From contig CABXXS010000038.1 of NCBI GenBank assembly GCA_902516225.1, positions 1 through 9,815 of the forward strand: a stretch of 9,815 nucleotides of DNA, read 5' to 3'. Position numbers and translations under genes: made by a program. The notes under the pieces are model-generated. The model searched no databases. It was given only the letters and a program-made list of their open reading frames with translations, and had not been told where the DNA came from. Below, in pieces: positions 1 to 8,748 of this stretch; within the stretch, counting starts at the first letter, position 1; every line of letters begins with the position of its first letter. Origin of the DNA: Puniceicoccaceae bacterium (GTDB lineage: Bacteria; Verrucomicrobiota; Verrucomicrobiae; Opitutales; Coraliomargaritaceae).

Positions 1-1
1 T

Positions 2-1081
2 TTGGCAAACAGCTGGATGGAGCTTCTCATGCGATGGCATCATCAAGGGCTTAACGGCGTAGAACATTCGCTCAAAGGTGGTTATGCATATCTTAATAAA
101 TTTTATAAGAGGATCCGTGCGCTCGGTCTACGTCTTCCCCTTGTAGATAAAGGTACAATGGTCGAAGCGGATCAACTAATCGAAGATACCAAGGCCTTTC
201 GCTCAGATCTCGAAGATCGCTTAAGTAGAGGACAGGATAGACTCATCGCTCTAAACTCTAACGGAGGTAAGGCAGCAGACGAACTGGTAGCCAACATCCA
301 GGAAATGGACGCTAATCCGACGCTGGAGGGGTTCATGGGCCGTATCTTTGATCACTTCGGCGTGAAGGTAGAAGATATCGATAAGCGAACGTTTCATCTG
401 GAGGCGGATCAACATTTCTCCGATTCCTTTCCTTGCTTGCCCGATGGGGGCACCACCGTAACTTGTGATCGTATCCGAGCGCTTAGCCGGGAGGACATTG
501 ACTTTCTTACGTGGGATCATCCAATGGTCAGAGGGGTGATGGATCTCATCCTTAGCTCGGAGAAAGGCAATAGTACCATCGTTGTTTGGGAGGATTCCGA
601 TCTTAAGGCTCCCGCAATTCTAATTGAAGCTATTTATATACTCGAGAGCGTGGCACCACCGCGACTCCATGTTGATCGCTTCCTTCCGCCTTCGCCACTG
701 CGCGTTCTCGTTGACTTGCAGGGGAAGAACTATAGCGATCAGTTTAGCCATAAATTTATTAACCAGCACTGCGGTGACGAAGAAGTCTTCCGCCTTAAAG
801 AAGATCCGACTATGCTTCAGGCGCTTGTCCCAGAGATGCTTCGGTCGGCTGAAGAATATGCGCGTGAACAAAAATCTACCCTCTTACAGGCCGCTATGAA
901 TCAGGCCCATAAGCGCCTTGATAGCGAGGCTATGCGACTGAAAGAACTGCAAAAGGTAAATCCGAACGTACGTGAAGAAGAAATCGAGATCGCAGAAAGT
1001 GTTATCACTGATGTTACTCGTCACATAGCGAAGGCTCACCTAAGACTGGATGCAGTGCGGCTCATAATTGCTCAGGCTTGA
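2..1081 (+). CDS. rapA: RNA polymerase-associated protein RapA, C-terminal part (5' truncated by window edge)
   Basis: RapA (HepA) is a Swi2/Snf2-type ATPase that binds RNA polymerase and helps recycle it after transcription. Only the last 359 or so codons are present. The reading frame is open to the left edge, so the TTG at base 2 is not a real start, and the ATPase/helicase lobes lie outside the window. The visible part matches the RapA C-terminal region as remembered from E. coli (968 aa). Shared landmarks in order are the GQDRLIALNSNGG segment (about residue 78), FLTWDHPMVRGVMDLILS (about 168), the RFLPPSPLRVLVD block (about 224), and the final VNPNVREEE and RLDAVRLI helices. The C-terminus is complete and ends in TGA, only a few residues from where the E. 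coli protein ends. prfA follows on the same strand after about 145 bases, with no strong terminator between them. Family assignment is firm; host origin (vertical or transferred) is open. Confidence 0.93.
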   Translation: MANSWMELLMRWHHQGLNGVEHSLKGGYAYLNKFYKRIRALGLRLPLVDKGTMVEADQLIEDTKAFRSDLEDRLSRGQDRLIALNSNGGKAADELVANIQEMDANPTLEGFMGRIFDHFGVKVEDIDKRTFHLEADQHFSDSFPCLPDGGTTVTCDRIRALSREDIDFLTWDHPMVRGVMDLILSSEKGNSTIVVWEDSDLKAPAILIEAIYILESVAPPRLHVDRFLPPSPLRVLVDLQGKNYSDQFSHKFINQHCGDEEVFRLKEDPTMLQALVPEMLRSAEEYAREQKSTLLQAAMNQAHKRLDSEAMRLKELQKVNPNVREEEIEIAESVITDVTRHIAKAHLRLDAVRLIIAQA

Positions 1082-1226
1082 GCGATAAAGATAGTCCACT
1101 AAGTGCGCTCCTATGGCGCGATTTGAAATTAACGATGTTCTGGCGATGTAAGCCTTTTTGGTCATTGCAAGTAAAACTCGACTGTTGCCAGCTATGGCAT
1201 TCACTGCAACTTATATTCTAAAACCT

Positions 1227-2315
1227 ATGCACAAGATCCCCGACATAGAACCTTTTCGCGATAAGCTTGGCGAGCTAGATGCGCAAATGAACGAGCCTAA
1301 TTTCTATTCTGATCAGCGCCGAGCTGCGGAGATAGGCCGAGAGCACCAGCGCTTGAGCAGCTTGATTGAAAAGTTCGAGTCTTATCATAGCGCAGCCGCT
1401 CAAATGTTAGAGAACGAAGCCTTAGCTAGTGATCCCTCTGTCGAAGTCGAGCTTCGCGAGATGGCGCAAGAAGAAATGGAAACTCTCAATAAAGAGCGTG
1501 ACAAACTCGTCCTCGAGGTACTCCGTGCGATGATCCCACCTGATGCCACAGACAGTCGAAACTCGGTGCTTGAAATTCGTGGTGGTGCAGGCGGTGATGA
1601 GGCTAATATTTTTGCAGGGGATCTTTATCGTATGTACACTCGCTACGCTGAAAAACGTGGCTGGCGGGTTGAAGTGATGAGCACAAGCCCGGCAGACGTA
1701 GGTGGCTTTAAAGAAATTATTTTTCAAATGACAGGTGAGGATGCTTACAAATATTTGAAATTTGAGAGTGGGGTGCACCGAGTTCAGCGTGTGCCTGCTA
1801 CGGAAACACAAGGCCGCATTCATACTTCAACCGCGACTGTAGCGGTTCTGCCCGAGGCAGAAGAAGTCGATGTTGAAATAAATCCGAACGATTTGGAGAT
1901 TTCTACCATGCGAGCTAGTGGGGCAGGTGGTCAGCACGTCAATACAACCGACTCTGCTGTCATGATGGTTCATAAGCCTACTGGTGTTACTGTCTACTGC
2001 GCTGACGAGCGTTCGCAGATTAAGAACCGCGCTAAAGCTTTAACTGTTATGCGTTCGCGCCTACTCAAAGCGAAGGAAGAGGAAGAACATGCTAAATATG
2101 CAGCAGAGCGAAAAGGCCAAATAGGCACGGGTGATCGCTCCGAGCGCATACGTACTTATAATTTTCCGCAGGGGCGCCTAACCGATCACCGTATTGGACT
2201 GAATCTCTCCCTACCTTCTGTAATTGATGGTGACCTTGATGTGTTAATCGACGCTCTGCAGAACTATGACTATGAGGCGCGTATCGAGAACTTGTTGGAG
2301 AAGCAGAAAGCCTGA
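1227..2315 (+). CDS. prfA: Peptide chain release factor 1
   Basis: Release factor 1 recognises UAA and UAG in the ribosomal A site and triggers hydrolysis of peptidyl-tRNA. The frame is open from a TTG at 1158 and also has an ATG at 1194. I chose the ATG at 1227 because it gives 362 residues, close to the usual 360. It also puts the landmarks at E. coli-like positions: the PxT codon-recognition motif PAT at residues 190-192 and GGQ at 234-236 (E. coli glutamine 235). The longer N-terminus looks non-coding in character. An N-terminal coiled domain (about 1-100) precedes the conserved [11 protein letters not shown] and [18 protein letters not shown] blocks. No Shine-Dalgarno sequence precedes the chosen ATG. 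A TATATT at 1212-1217 lies just upstream and could be a -10 element. prmC follows six bases after the stop. Identity is certain; the start is probable. Confidence 0.95.
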   Translation: MHKIPDIEPFRDKLGELDAQMNEPNFYSDQRRAAEIGREHQRLSSLIEKFESYHSAAAQMLENEALASDPSVEVELREMAQEEMETLNKERDKLVLEVLRAMIPPDATDSRNSVLEIRGGAGGDEANIFAGDLYRMYTRYAEKRGWRVEVMSTSPADVGGFKEIIFQMTGEDAYKYLKFESGVHRVQRVPATETQGRIHTSTATVAVLPEAEEVDVEINPNDLEISTMRASGAGGQHVNTTDSAVMMVHKPTGVTVYCADERSQIKNRAKALTVMRSRLLKAKEEEEHAKYAAERKGQIGTGDRSERIRTYNFPQGRLTDHRIGLNLSLPSVIDGDLDVLIDALQNYDYEARIENLLEKQKA

Positions 2316-2321
2316 GTAGAC

Positions 2322-3173
2322 ATGTACACCGTCCGCGAGATCAAGGAGCGCACGGAGACCTTTTTCTCCCAGAAGAATGTTCCTAATGCCAAGCTAGATA
2401 CTGATATTTTGATCGCGCATTCGCTTGGCATGAAGCGGCTTGACCTTTATCTTGATATGGAGCGACCACTAACCGAGCAGCAACTCGACGTGCTGCGTCC
2501 ATTAGTTAAACGCCGCGCAACCCGAGAGCCAATTCAATACATTATCGGATCGACTGACTTTTATGGACTCACGCTCAAGGTGGATTCTCGCGCCTTGGTA
2601 CCGCGCCAGGAAACAGAGGAGCTTGTTGATCGTATCGTAACGCGGCTCTCGGAAGCGCCTAAGCGTATCCTCGACTTAGGAACAGGCAGTGGCGCAATAG
2701 CGTTCGCATTAGCGAGCAAATATCCGGAAGCCTGCATCACAGCAATTGATTCAAGTACGGGCGCAATTGCGCTCGCACTCGAGAATGCCACTACTCTAGA
2801 TTTTGTCGATCGCGTCAGAATCATTGAGGGGAATTGGTGGTCACCCATAGCCGACTATGAAAGCTTCGATCTGATCGTTTCTAATCCTCCTTATTTAACC
2901 GAGGCGGAAATGCGAAGCGCTGAGCCAGAGGTAGTCAATTACGAGCCACAAGAAGCCCTTGTTGCTGGCCATGATGGCTTAAATGACTTACGCATTCTTC
3001 TGGAAGGCGCCCCCAAATATTTATGCGCAACTGGCCTCTTAGCAATGGAAACAGGTATCGCGCAGAGCGAATCGCTCACAGCGATGGCAGCAATAGCTGG
3101 TCTCACGTGTGAGTGTATCGAAGACCTCAACGAGCGCCCTCGGTTCTTTTTTGCCACACCTAAACACGCCTAG
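2322..3173 (+). CDS. prmC: Peptide chain release factor N5-glutamine methyltransferase (PrmC/HemK)
   Basis: PrmC uses S-adenosylmethionine to methylate the side-chain amide of the GGQ glutamine in release factors 1 and 2, which raises termination efficiency. The 283-residue product is close to the usual family length (E. coli 277). A helical N-terminal domain occupies about residues 1-85 and includes [14 protein letters not shown] family sequence (here [18 protein letters not shown]). The Rossmann methyltransferase domain follows, with the SAM-binding motif DLGTGSG at 118-124, an acidic residue after strand 2 (AIDSS), and the substrate-glutamine motif NPPY at 188-191. The start is the ATG six bases after the prfA stop. 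No good ribosome binding site lies at normal distance: GGAGAAG at 2297-2303 is 18 bases away, so translation is probably coupled to prfA. Its substrate, release factor 1, is the neighbouring gene product. Confidence 0.95.
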   Translation: MYTVREIKERTETFFSQKNVPNAKLDTDILIAHSLGMKRLDLYLDMERPLTEQQLDVLRPLVKRRATREPIQYIIGSTDFYGLTLKVDSRALVPRQETEELVDRIVTRLSEAPKRILDLGTGSGAIAFALASKYPEACITAIDSSTGAIALALENATTLDFVDRVRIIEGNWWSPIADYESFDLIVSNPPYLTEAEMRSAEPEVVNYEPQEALVAGHDGLNDLRILLEGAPKYLCATGLLAMETGIAQSESLTAMAAIAGLTCECIEDLNERPRFFFATPKHA

Positions 3174-3174
3174 T

Positions 3175-3187
3175 TCTGCGCAGCAGA
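3175..3187. terminator. Weak hairpin between convergent genes
   Basis: TCTGC and GCAGA form a perfect 5-bp stem around a 3-base GCA loop, filling nearly all of the 14-base gap between the prmC stop and the antiporter stop. It could act on both strands, but it is short and has no T tract on either side. The call rests only on position and symmetry and is tentative. Confidence 0.2.
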
Positions 3188-4783
3188 TTAGCAGGTAAGT
3201 GTACCTTTATTTAACTCGCCCAAATTCACATCTGCCCATCTTAGAAATTGCTCTGCTGCGGCATCAGCTGTTTGCACTGGTTGCCCGCCTGCCAAGCGGA
3301 CCTGATCTTCTTCAGAAGTCTCAAAAACTCTTACTATGACTTCAGTGGGGACATCTTTCAAATAATTCAATGCTGTCTGTGCATCCCGAGTGCGCCGCAT
3401 CGAGCAGAAGACTGCTCTAGCCTCACGGCAGTGGGCTCGCTTTAAGGTTCGCGGGTCGGAACCGTCTCCGTGTACGCAAGGAATGCCCTCTGCGATTAGC
3501 TTACGGATTACTCCAGCATCTTCGTCCACAACAACAAATTCAATACCGCGTTTCTTCAAAGCACGTAAAGTACGAGAGCCTGCTCGGCCATATCCGATTA
3601 GAACCGCATGCTGCCTCATCTCTGCGCAGGCCGACTCTCCTTTACGAAATCGTGGATGTAATTTCATAAGCCTCAAGGCGACGCTCTCGCGCGAGAGCAG
3701 AGGCGTAATAGCCATGGTAGTTACAGTAATTAAGGCGATCATTGAGAACAAGTCGGCAGAGATCTGCCCAGAAGCTACTCCTACCAAAGCCAATAGCAGT
3801 GAGAATTCACTTGTCTGCGAAAGAAGTAGGCCAGCCTCCACGCCAGCGCGGCTAGAATAGCCAACGTATTCCGCAACGATGGTAACGAGTAGGACAGTTA
3901 TAATAATTAGGACTGCGATAAAGACTAGGCTGTGCAATATCATATCCCAGTCAGGCTTGGTTAGAAAGATTCCGACACTGATAAAAAACAAAGCTAGGAA
4001 AAATCCAGAAAGAGAGCCTAGCATACCGCGTACTAGGCCATTCATCGGGAAGGCCGAAATTGCGAAACCACCAAAAAATGCGCCTACTAAAAAAGGTAGC
4101 TTTAGGAAATAGGCCAATGAAGAAAAGGCAAAGAGAGTGGCTAAGGAGCCTAGCATTAACTCCTCGTCATCAAGCTTCATCTGTTTGACTACCAATGGTA
4201 CCATCCAGCGGTGGAAGGCCAGGGCTATTACGCCTAGAGTTGCTGCACTTCCTAGTCCTTTGCAGATCGCCAACCAACCTTCGGGAGACTTAAGTAGCGC
4301 GACCATAATGAGCACGATAAAAATATCTTGTAGTAGTAGCACGCCAAGCACTAGACGTCCATAGGGCTCAAACATTTGTCGCCGATGTTGTAAGTGACGT
4401 ACCGCTACTAATGTAGAGCTGGCGCAGAGGGCGCAGCCGAGATAAAGTGCAGTTGTCCAATCATAGGCTAAAAAAAGTGCGGTTAGGATGCCAGATATGC
4501 CCAGTATTATAAACTGCGACAGCGCAAGTATAGTGACTGCTCCTCGCTGCCCCCTTATCCGGCGCGGGCTAAGTTCCACGCCTGCGGTGAATACAAGCAC
4601 CGCTAGGCCAATCTCGATCATCTCGCGCACTAGATCCTGCGGTATCACCACAGCCTGATATTTAGCAAGTGCACTTAAAGTGGCCCCCGCTAGCATGAGC
4701 AGCGGAATCGAAGGTAATCGTAATAACTTAGAAAGCCCGAAGGCAATTGCAGCTGCGAAAAGTAGTATCGCAATCGCAGTCAT
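3188..4783 (-). CDS. CPA2/Kef-type cation:proton antiporter with TrkA-N domain (second of tandem pair)
   Basis: This is an inner-membrane monovalent cation:proton antiporter of the CPA2 group (KefB/KefC-like, Pfam Na_H_Exchanger type), 531 residues. Roughly a dozen hydrophobic segments fill residues 1-375. They include the ion-path Gln-Asp pair at 152-153 (LLLQDIF) and the conserved SST segment near 122-124. A cytosolic TrkA-N (RCK) domain begins near residue 392 with an intact dinucleotide loop GYGRAG (397-402) and an acidic residue ending strand 2 (Asp420), typical of NAD(H) binding. It ends just after the RCK domain with no TrkA-C extension. The ATG overlaps the upstream antiporter stop as ATGA, with a GAGGAGG ribosome site inside the upstream gene, so the two are translationally coupled. 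Ion specificity (K+ or Na+) cannot be read from sequence. No KefF/KefG-type ancillary gene is present. Confidence 0.9.
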   Translation of the reverse strand: MTAIAILLFAAAIAFGLSKLLRLPSIPLLMLAGATLSALAKYQAVVIPQDLVREMIEIGLAVLVFTAGVELSPRRIRGQRGAVTILALSQFIILGISGILTALFLAYDWTTALYLGCALCASSTLVAVRHLQHRRQMFEPYGRLVLGVLLLQDIFIVLIMVALLKSPEGWLAICKGLGSAATLGVIALAFHRWMVPLVVKQMKLDDEELMLGSLATLFAFSSLAYFLKLPFLVGAFFGGFAISAFPMNGLVRGMLGSLSGFFLALFFISVGIFLTKPDWDMILHSLVFIAVLIIITVLLVTIVAEYVGYSSRAGVEAGLLLSQTSEFSLLLALVGVASGQISADLFSMIALITVTTMAITPLLSRESVALRLMKLHPRFRKGESACAEMRQHAVLIGYGRAGSRTLRALKKRGIEFVVVDEDAGVIRKLIAEGIPCVHGDGSDPRTLKRAHCREARAVFCSMRRTRDAQTALNYLKDVPTEVIVRVFETSEEDQVRLAGGQPVQTADAAAEQFLRWADVNLGELNKGTLTC

Positions 4784-6441
4784 ACGCCATGGGCCTCCTC
4801 ATTCACTCTAGGGGGATGTGTTTTGTCGAAGAGTTTTAGTTGGGCGCGAACAGCATCAACTGCCGGCATGAACATATAGGCGGTATCTAGCTCCAACAAA
4901 TCGTTGATTACGCAGAGATCAAAGGCGTGAATAGCGCAGGGTATACCTGCGGAGCGGCAGCGGTATGCTAATAAGTGGTTGGTGTCTTCAATTTGTAGGG
5001 CAGATATTACAAGACGTGCTCTGCGCAGGCCGATCTCTTCAATCATAGATTCGTACTCTACATTTCCAATCAAAGTTGCCACTTCTCCTAGACCTTCGAG
5101 CTTGCGAGGGTCTGTGTCAATTGCTAGCACTTGCTCCCCGCGTGTTGCCAGCTGCTTTACTATTTCACGCCCCAGCGTATTCATTCCGACAACGATAATA
5201 TGTCCCAGATAAGAGTGCTGCAATTCTACGTCGGCAGCCTGTTTTGCTCGGAAAAAATTAAGTAGCCTATAGTCCCTGAAAAATGCGTAGAGCGGCTCGC
5301 TGTAAATGATAAAGTATGAGGAGGCTGCAATTGTTAGTATTCCAACTAATGCACCCAGCGAAACGATTACCCCGTCGATTAGCCCAGCACCTGCTGCTAA
5401 GCCAAGTAAAATGAAGGCGAACTCGCTGACCTGCCCACTAGCCGTCGCCGCCTGAAAAGCAGTGTATTCGCTGTAGCGCAGGCGGCAGAGGATTAAAAAG
5501 ACGATCAATGGTTTCACAAAAATAACGAAAGCACTTAGCACTAGTGCATATAGCCAGATTTCACTTAACGCGGTGATATCCATTTTAACTCCCAGCGTCA
5601 CAAGAAAGACGGCTACGAAAAATGTCATTAGTGGGTGTAGGCGGCGGTGTAGGTCTTCGTGTATCGGTAATTGTGCTATGGCGATCCCAGCAAGAAAGGC
5701 GCCGACTTCGATTGATAGATGAAGCTGGTGTGCTAGTAGCACCATAAGAAAACACCAGCACAGCGCCCAAATAAAAACTGTGTCTGGGGACCGTGCAGCC
5801 CATTCGAAAGGGCGTGGCAGTATAAAACGAGAAGCAAGCAGGGATACAAATAGTAGAGCTAGCATACCAACTAGCGCGATGGCTAGCCCCATGCCTATTT
5901 CGAGCAGTTCAATGCCTTGGCTTTTTCCGAGCCCGCTGAGCAAAGTCATCGCGAGAATTATTACGATGTCTTGCGCCAGAAACAGCGAGATAGCAATTCG
6001 TCCGAACAGTCGGCTAGTGGCACCTTTTTGGTCTAGGAGTTTGATCACTACTACTGTGCTACTGAAGGTGACCGTAGCAGCTAGAAAGAGCGCTTCCATC
6101 GGTGCGAAGCTCATAAGCCTTGCGAGGGCAAATCCGCCGAGTGAAGTTAGTAAAACCTGCAAGCTACCTAGTACAAGGGCCACCCGCCCAAGGTCTTTGA
6201 TCTTTTGGAAACTTAGTTCTAGCCCTACGAGAAAAAGCAACAGACCGATGCCCAGTTCCGATATTAGTTCTAGCGAGTAGTTTAGCTCTACAATACTCAA
6301 GCATGGCCCCAAGACGACCCCCGCAATAATATAGGCTACTATCGAGGGCATTTTTACCAACTTGCCCAGAAGAGCAAATACTGCTGCTGTAACGACGATG
6401 TAGCCTAGGTCTAGCAGAAGCGTCAAGTCGGTCGGTTCCAT
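4780..6441 (-). CDS. CPA2/Kef-type cation:proton antiporter with TrkA-N domain (first of tandem pair)
   Basis: This is a second CPA2-family cation:proton antiporter, 553 residues. About 12 membrane segments span residues 7-382, with the Gln-Asp pair at 157-158 (LFLAQDIV), the SST segment in [16 protein letters not shown] near 126-141, and the [16 protein letters not shown] helix typical of the family. A cytosolic TrkA-N domain starts near 424. Its nucleotide loop reads GMNTLG (429-434): the middle glycine of the usual GxGxxG is asparagine, while Asp452 at the end of strand 2 is kept. The protein is clearly a homologue of its downstream partner but diverged throughout, so this is not a recent duplication. 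The ATG at 6441 lacks a good Shine-Dalgarno sequence. It lies 86 bases after folC on the same strand, where I see no convincing promoter or terminator. Transported ion is unknown. Confidence 0.9.
   Translation of the reverse strand: MEPTDLTLLLDLGYIVVTAAVFALLGKLVKMPSIVAYIIAGVVLGPCLSIVELNYSLELISELGIGLLLFLVGLELSFQKIKDLGRVALVLGSLQVLLTSLGGFALARLMSFAPMEALFLAATVTFSSTVVVIKLLDQKGATSRLFGRIAISLFLAQDIVIILAMTLLSGLGKSQGIELLEIGMGLAIALVGMLALLFVSLLASRFILPRPFEWAARSPDTVFIWALCWCFLMVLLAHQLHLSIEVGAFLAGIAIAQLPIHEDLHRRLHPLMTFFVAVFLVTLGVKMDITALSEIWLYALVLSAFVIFVKPLIVFLILCRLRYSEYTAFQAATASGQVSEFAFILLGLAAGAGLIDGVIVSLGALVGILTIAASSYFIIYSEPLYAFFRDYRLLNFFRAKQAADVELQHSYLGHIIVVGMNTLGREIVKQLATRGEQVLAIDTDPRKLEGLGEVATLIGNVEYESMIEEIGLRRARLVISALQIEDTNHLLAYRCRSAGIPCAIHAFDLCVINDLLELDTAYMFMPAVDAVRAQLKLFDKTHPPRVNEEAHGV
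4794..4800 (-). promoter_or_regulatory. Ribosome binding site of the second antiporter gene
   Basis: Read on the minus strand, GAGGAGG lies 10 bases before the ATG at 4783 and inside the last codons of the upstream antiporter gene. It is among the strongest Shine-Dalgarno matches in the window. It supports the ATGA-overlap start and translational coupling. An out-of-frame ATG at 4790-4788 lies between the site and the start. Confidence 0.7.
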
Positions 6442-6527
6442 ACTTCTAGTTCTAAAGTTATGGGCTAATTAGGCAATCTAGAAGCCAGTCCAGCCTGGAT
6501 TTAAATACCCACTGTATATCTCATTCG

Positions 6528-7823
6528 TTATAGTTTATCTTGGAGCCTGCCACCGTCTTGCGAAACGATTCCTTTGATTCGCTCGAGGGCCTCGCCGATC
6601 AGGTAGATCGAGCCAGTAAGTACAATTGTGTCTCCTGGCTTACCAGCCACGGTACGCATGGGCTCAGGGAACAGGGCGGACACAGTTGTCTCCACTGCAT
6701 CTACGACCAGGCAATCTTTGAGGAACTCTGTAGGCGTGGCTCTTTCTTGCTGAGGAGCAACGAGAAAGATCTCTCTGGCATGACGCTCTACGACTTGCAT
6801 TAGGTTACGAGCGCGGCCCTCGCCAAGAGTGCCGGCGATGATGATGGGCCGACGCCCTTCGTTCTTTATCAATCTAGAAAGATTTTTTTCGAGCTCCGCT
6901 ACCCCCTCGGGATTGTGACTGGAGTCGAGGATTAAGCAGCGCCCTTGTAATTCTATCTTCTGCCAGCGCCCAGGCCAATCGACTTCTATCAATGCCTCGG
7001 TTGACTGGATTGGAAAATGGTCCTGAAGAATCTCGGTCGCGTAGACTGCAAGAGCTGCGTTCCAGAGTTGAAAATTTCCCGGAAGGTTGGTCTCTGGAAG
7101 GGCGGCAGGATCAGAAAAACGATCGGTCAATACATAGAGCTCACATCCTCGCTCGCGGGCTACTTGTCGGACGACACTCTGAGCCTGTTCTGGAAGTCGG
7201 CCCATTAATACTGGCTTGCCTGGCTTGATGATGCCCGCCTTCTCTGAGGCAATTGCAGCTAGGTTGTCGCCGAGCATTTCTACATGGTCGAGACTTATTG
7301 TCGTTATGATCGATAGCTCTGGCTCGACTACATTGGTCGCATCCAATCGGCCCCCGAGGCCAGTTTCGATGCACGCGAGGTCGACCCGCGCTGAGGCAAA
7401 GCGCATAAAGGCCATGGCGGTCATGAATTCAAAGAATGATGGGCCCAGGTCTGCGGGACCCGTTCGCAATTTTTCCCCAGTCAGGCGGAGCTCTTCGGTG
7501 TAGCGTATGATCTCTTCTTGTGAAAGGATTTCCCTGTCGACCTGAATTCTTTCACCTAGATGGACAAGATGAGGGGAGCTGAATAAGCCGACCTTGTATC
7601 CGTTTTCTCGGTAGATAGCTTCAAGCATAGCGCATACCGAGCCTTTTCCATTTGTGCCTGCGACATGGATTACTGGAAATCGGCGCTCTGGATGCCCCAG
7701 CGCTTCAACTAGTGTCCGCATCCGCTCAATGCCAAATTTTGAGCCTCTGTTATTTAGATCGTAGAGAAAATCAAGTACCTTAGAATAGGAATCACTGAGC
7801 GAGTGGTTGGACTTTGATTCCAC
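6528..7823 (-). CDS. folC: Bifunctional folylpolyglutamate synthase / dihydrofolate synthase
   Basis: FolC is a cytosolic Mur-ligase-family enzyme that adds L-glutamate to dihydropteroate and/or folates at the cost of ATP. The 431-residue length is normal. Motifs in order: ATP loop GTNGKGS (56-62), SSPHL (82-86), ERIQV (91-95), [12 protein letters not shown] (153-164), SLDH (177-180), EKAGI with the usually carbamylated lysine (195), [10 protein letters not shown] (250-259), WPGR (283-286) and the C-terminal-domain DSSHNPEG (300-307). Two spots differ from the sequence I remember as common: DGAHNP is DSSHNP, and the DKD-like turn is replaced by GEGR (334-337). These may be lineage features. 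The start is GTG; a GGAGGAGAG site lies upstream at rather long spacing. It follows accD by 33 bases, and accD-folC adjacency is a common bacterial arrangement. Whether it has both synthase activities cannot be told from sequence. Confidence 0.94.
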   Translation of the reverse strand: MESKSNHSLSDSYSKVLDFLYDLNNRGSKFGIERMRTLVEALGHPERRFPVIHVAGTNGKGSVCAMLEAIYRENGYKVGLFSSPHLVHLGERIQVDREILSQEEIIRYTEELRLTGEKLRTGPADLGPSFFEFMTAMAFMRFASARVDLACIETGLGGRLDATNVVEPELSIITTISLDHVEMLGDNLAAIASEKAGIIKPGKPVLMGRLPEQAQSVVRQVARERGCELYVLTDRFSDPAALPETNLPGNFQLWNAALAVYATEILQDHFPIQSTEALIEVDWPGRWQKIELQGRCLILDSSHNPEGVAELEKNLSRLIKNEGRRPIIIAGTLGEGRARNLMQVVERHAREIFLVAPQQERATPTEFLKDCLVVDAVETTVSALFPEPMRTVAGKPGDTIVLTGSIYLIGEALERIKGIVSQDGGRLQDKL

Positions 7824-7835
7824 GGGCTAGGTCAA

Positions 7836-7844
7836 CTCTCCTCC
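7836..7844 (-). promoter_or_regulatory. Possible ribosome binding site of folC
   Basis: The minus strand reads GGAGGAGAG in the accD-folC gap. The GGAGG core ends 16 bases before the GTG start at 7823, longer than the usual 5-10. A closer in-frame TTG at 7835 is followed two codons later by TAG, so it cannot be the start. The site is the only purine-rich candidate in the gap. Confidence 0.4.
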
Positions 7845-7856
7845 AGAGCAGTGAAG

Positions 7857-8711
7857 CTAAGCAGGTTGCTTCGCGCCGTAGAGTGCCTTGATTAAATTGA
7901 TCATTCGCTCGCGCATTTCACTTCGAGGTATGATTACATCTACCAATCCATGTTCGAGTAGAAACTCAGAAGTCTGGAATCCTTCGGGGAGATCTTGCTG
8001 CGTGGTCTCTTTGATCACGCGAGGTCCTGCAAACCCGATAAGCGCTTCTGGCTCAGCGATTATGACGTCGCCTAAAGAAGCATAACTTGCCATGACGCCC
8101 GCCATTGTCGGATTAGTCAAAATAGAAAAGAAGGGCAGGCCAGCTTCACTCAGTCTAGCCAGCGCTGCACTGGTTTTTGCCAGTTGCATGAGGCTTAGAA
8201 TACCTTCCTGCATACGAGCACCACCTGATGCTGAAACAATAATAACGGGGCATCGCTTTTCGATACCACGCTCGATGGCACGAGTTATCTTTTCACCCGC
8301 AGCAGAGCCTAAGCTAGCGGCCATAAAGCGAAAGTCCATCACTGCGATACTCACTGGCATATCGCCCATCAAGCCCATTCCCGAAATCACCGTGTCGATT
8401 TCTTTCGTCTTTGCTTGGTTCTGTTTCAACTTTTGGGGGTACGAAGAAGTGGCGTTAAATTTAAGAGGGTCGAGTGAGTGGACGCTCATATCCATTTCTT
8501 CGAAGCTATCCTTATCGAGCATAGATAATATGCGCTCACGCGCATTGAGCGGAAAGTGATAACCACTACTAGGCACCACCATTAAATTATCTTTTAAGAC
8601 ACGGTTATAGATAATCTCCCCTGTCTTTGGACATTTGGTCCAGAGATCTTTGGGGATGTCTTTTTTCTTAATTGTGACTGTCGAATATTGAGGTTTTCCG
8701 AAGAGTGCCAT
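7857..8711 (-). CDS. accD: Acetyl-CoA carboxylase carboxyltransferase subunit beta, zinc ribbon degenerate
   Basis: AccD pairs with AccA to form the carboxyltransferase that moves the carboxyl group from biotin-carrier protein to acetyl-CoA, giving malonyl-CoA for fatty-acid synthesis. The 284-residue product covers the crotonase-like fold with [11 protein letters not shown] (160-170), [10 protein letters not shown] and [12 protein letters not shown]. The N-terminus aligns without gaps to the E. coli zinc ribbon as I remember it (Cys27, 30, 46, 49). Here only Cys27 remains; the others are Thr30, Val46 and Ser49, so a four-cysteine zinc site cannot form. The FMGGSMGS segment of E. coli is FMAASLGS (129-136). 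Otherwise the core is intact and the frame is clean, so this looks like a functional variant rather than a pseudogene. It lacks the long C-terminal tail of E. coli AccD. No Shine-Dalgarno sequence precedes the ATG. It lies between comF and folC; accA is not in the window. Confidence 0.94.
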   Translation of the reverse strand: MALFGKPQYSTVTIKKKDIPKDLWTKCPKTGEIIYNRVLKDNLMVVPSSGYHFPLNARERILSMLDKDSFEEMDMSVHSLDPLKFNATSSYPQKLKQNQAKTKEIDTVISGMGLMGDMPVSIAVMDFRFMAASLGSAAGEKITRAIERGIEKRCPVIIVSASGGARMQEGILSLMQLAKTSAALARLSEAGLPFFSILTNPTMAGVMASYASLGDVIIAEPEALIGFAGPRVIKETTQQDLPEGFQTSEFLLEHGLVDVIIPRSEMRERMINLIKALYGAKQPA

Positions 8712-8748
8712 AGGAGAATGAGATTAAAGAATTAGAGAGATGAAATAG

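Noticed and set aside
1105..1119. GCGC-7-GCGC inverted repeat after rapA, as a terminator
   Set aside because: The stem is only four pairs, cannot be extended, and no T run follows; chance occurrence is likely.
1123..1150. TTGAAA as a -35 box for prfA
   Set aside because: At 16-18 base spacing the sequence (GATGTA/ATGTAA) is a poor -10 match.
3390..3860. Long plus-strand open frame opposite the second antiporter gene
   Set aside because: It lies antisense to the conserved RCK domain and has no recognisable family or start site. It is a shadow of the real gene, as are the other opposite-strand frames inside folC, accD and both antiporters.
6442..6527. Promoter or terminator between folC and the first antiporter gene
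   Set aside because: On the minus strand only scattered AT-rich words and a 4-bp CCAG/CTGG repeat are visible. No paired -35/-10 and no hairpin with T tract could be supported.
8565..8633. Frameshift or pseudogene as the explanation for missing AccD cysteines
   Set aside because: The frame is intact, alignment is gapless on both sides, and all downstream active-site motifs are present; the codons are clean substitutions.
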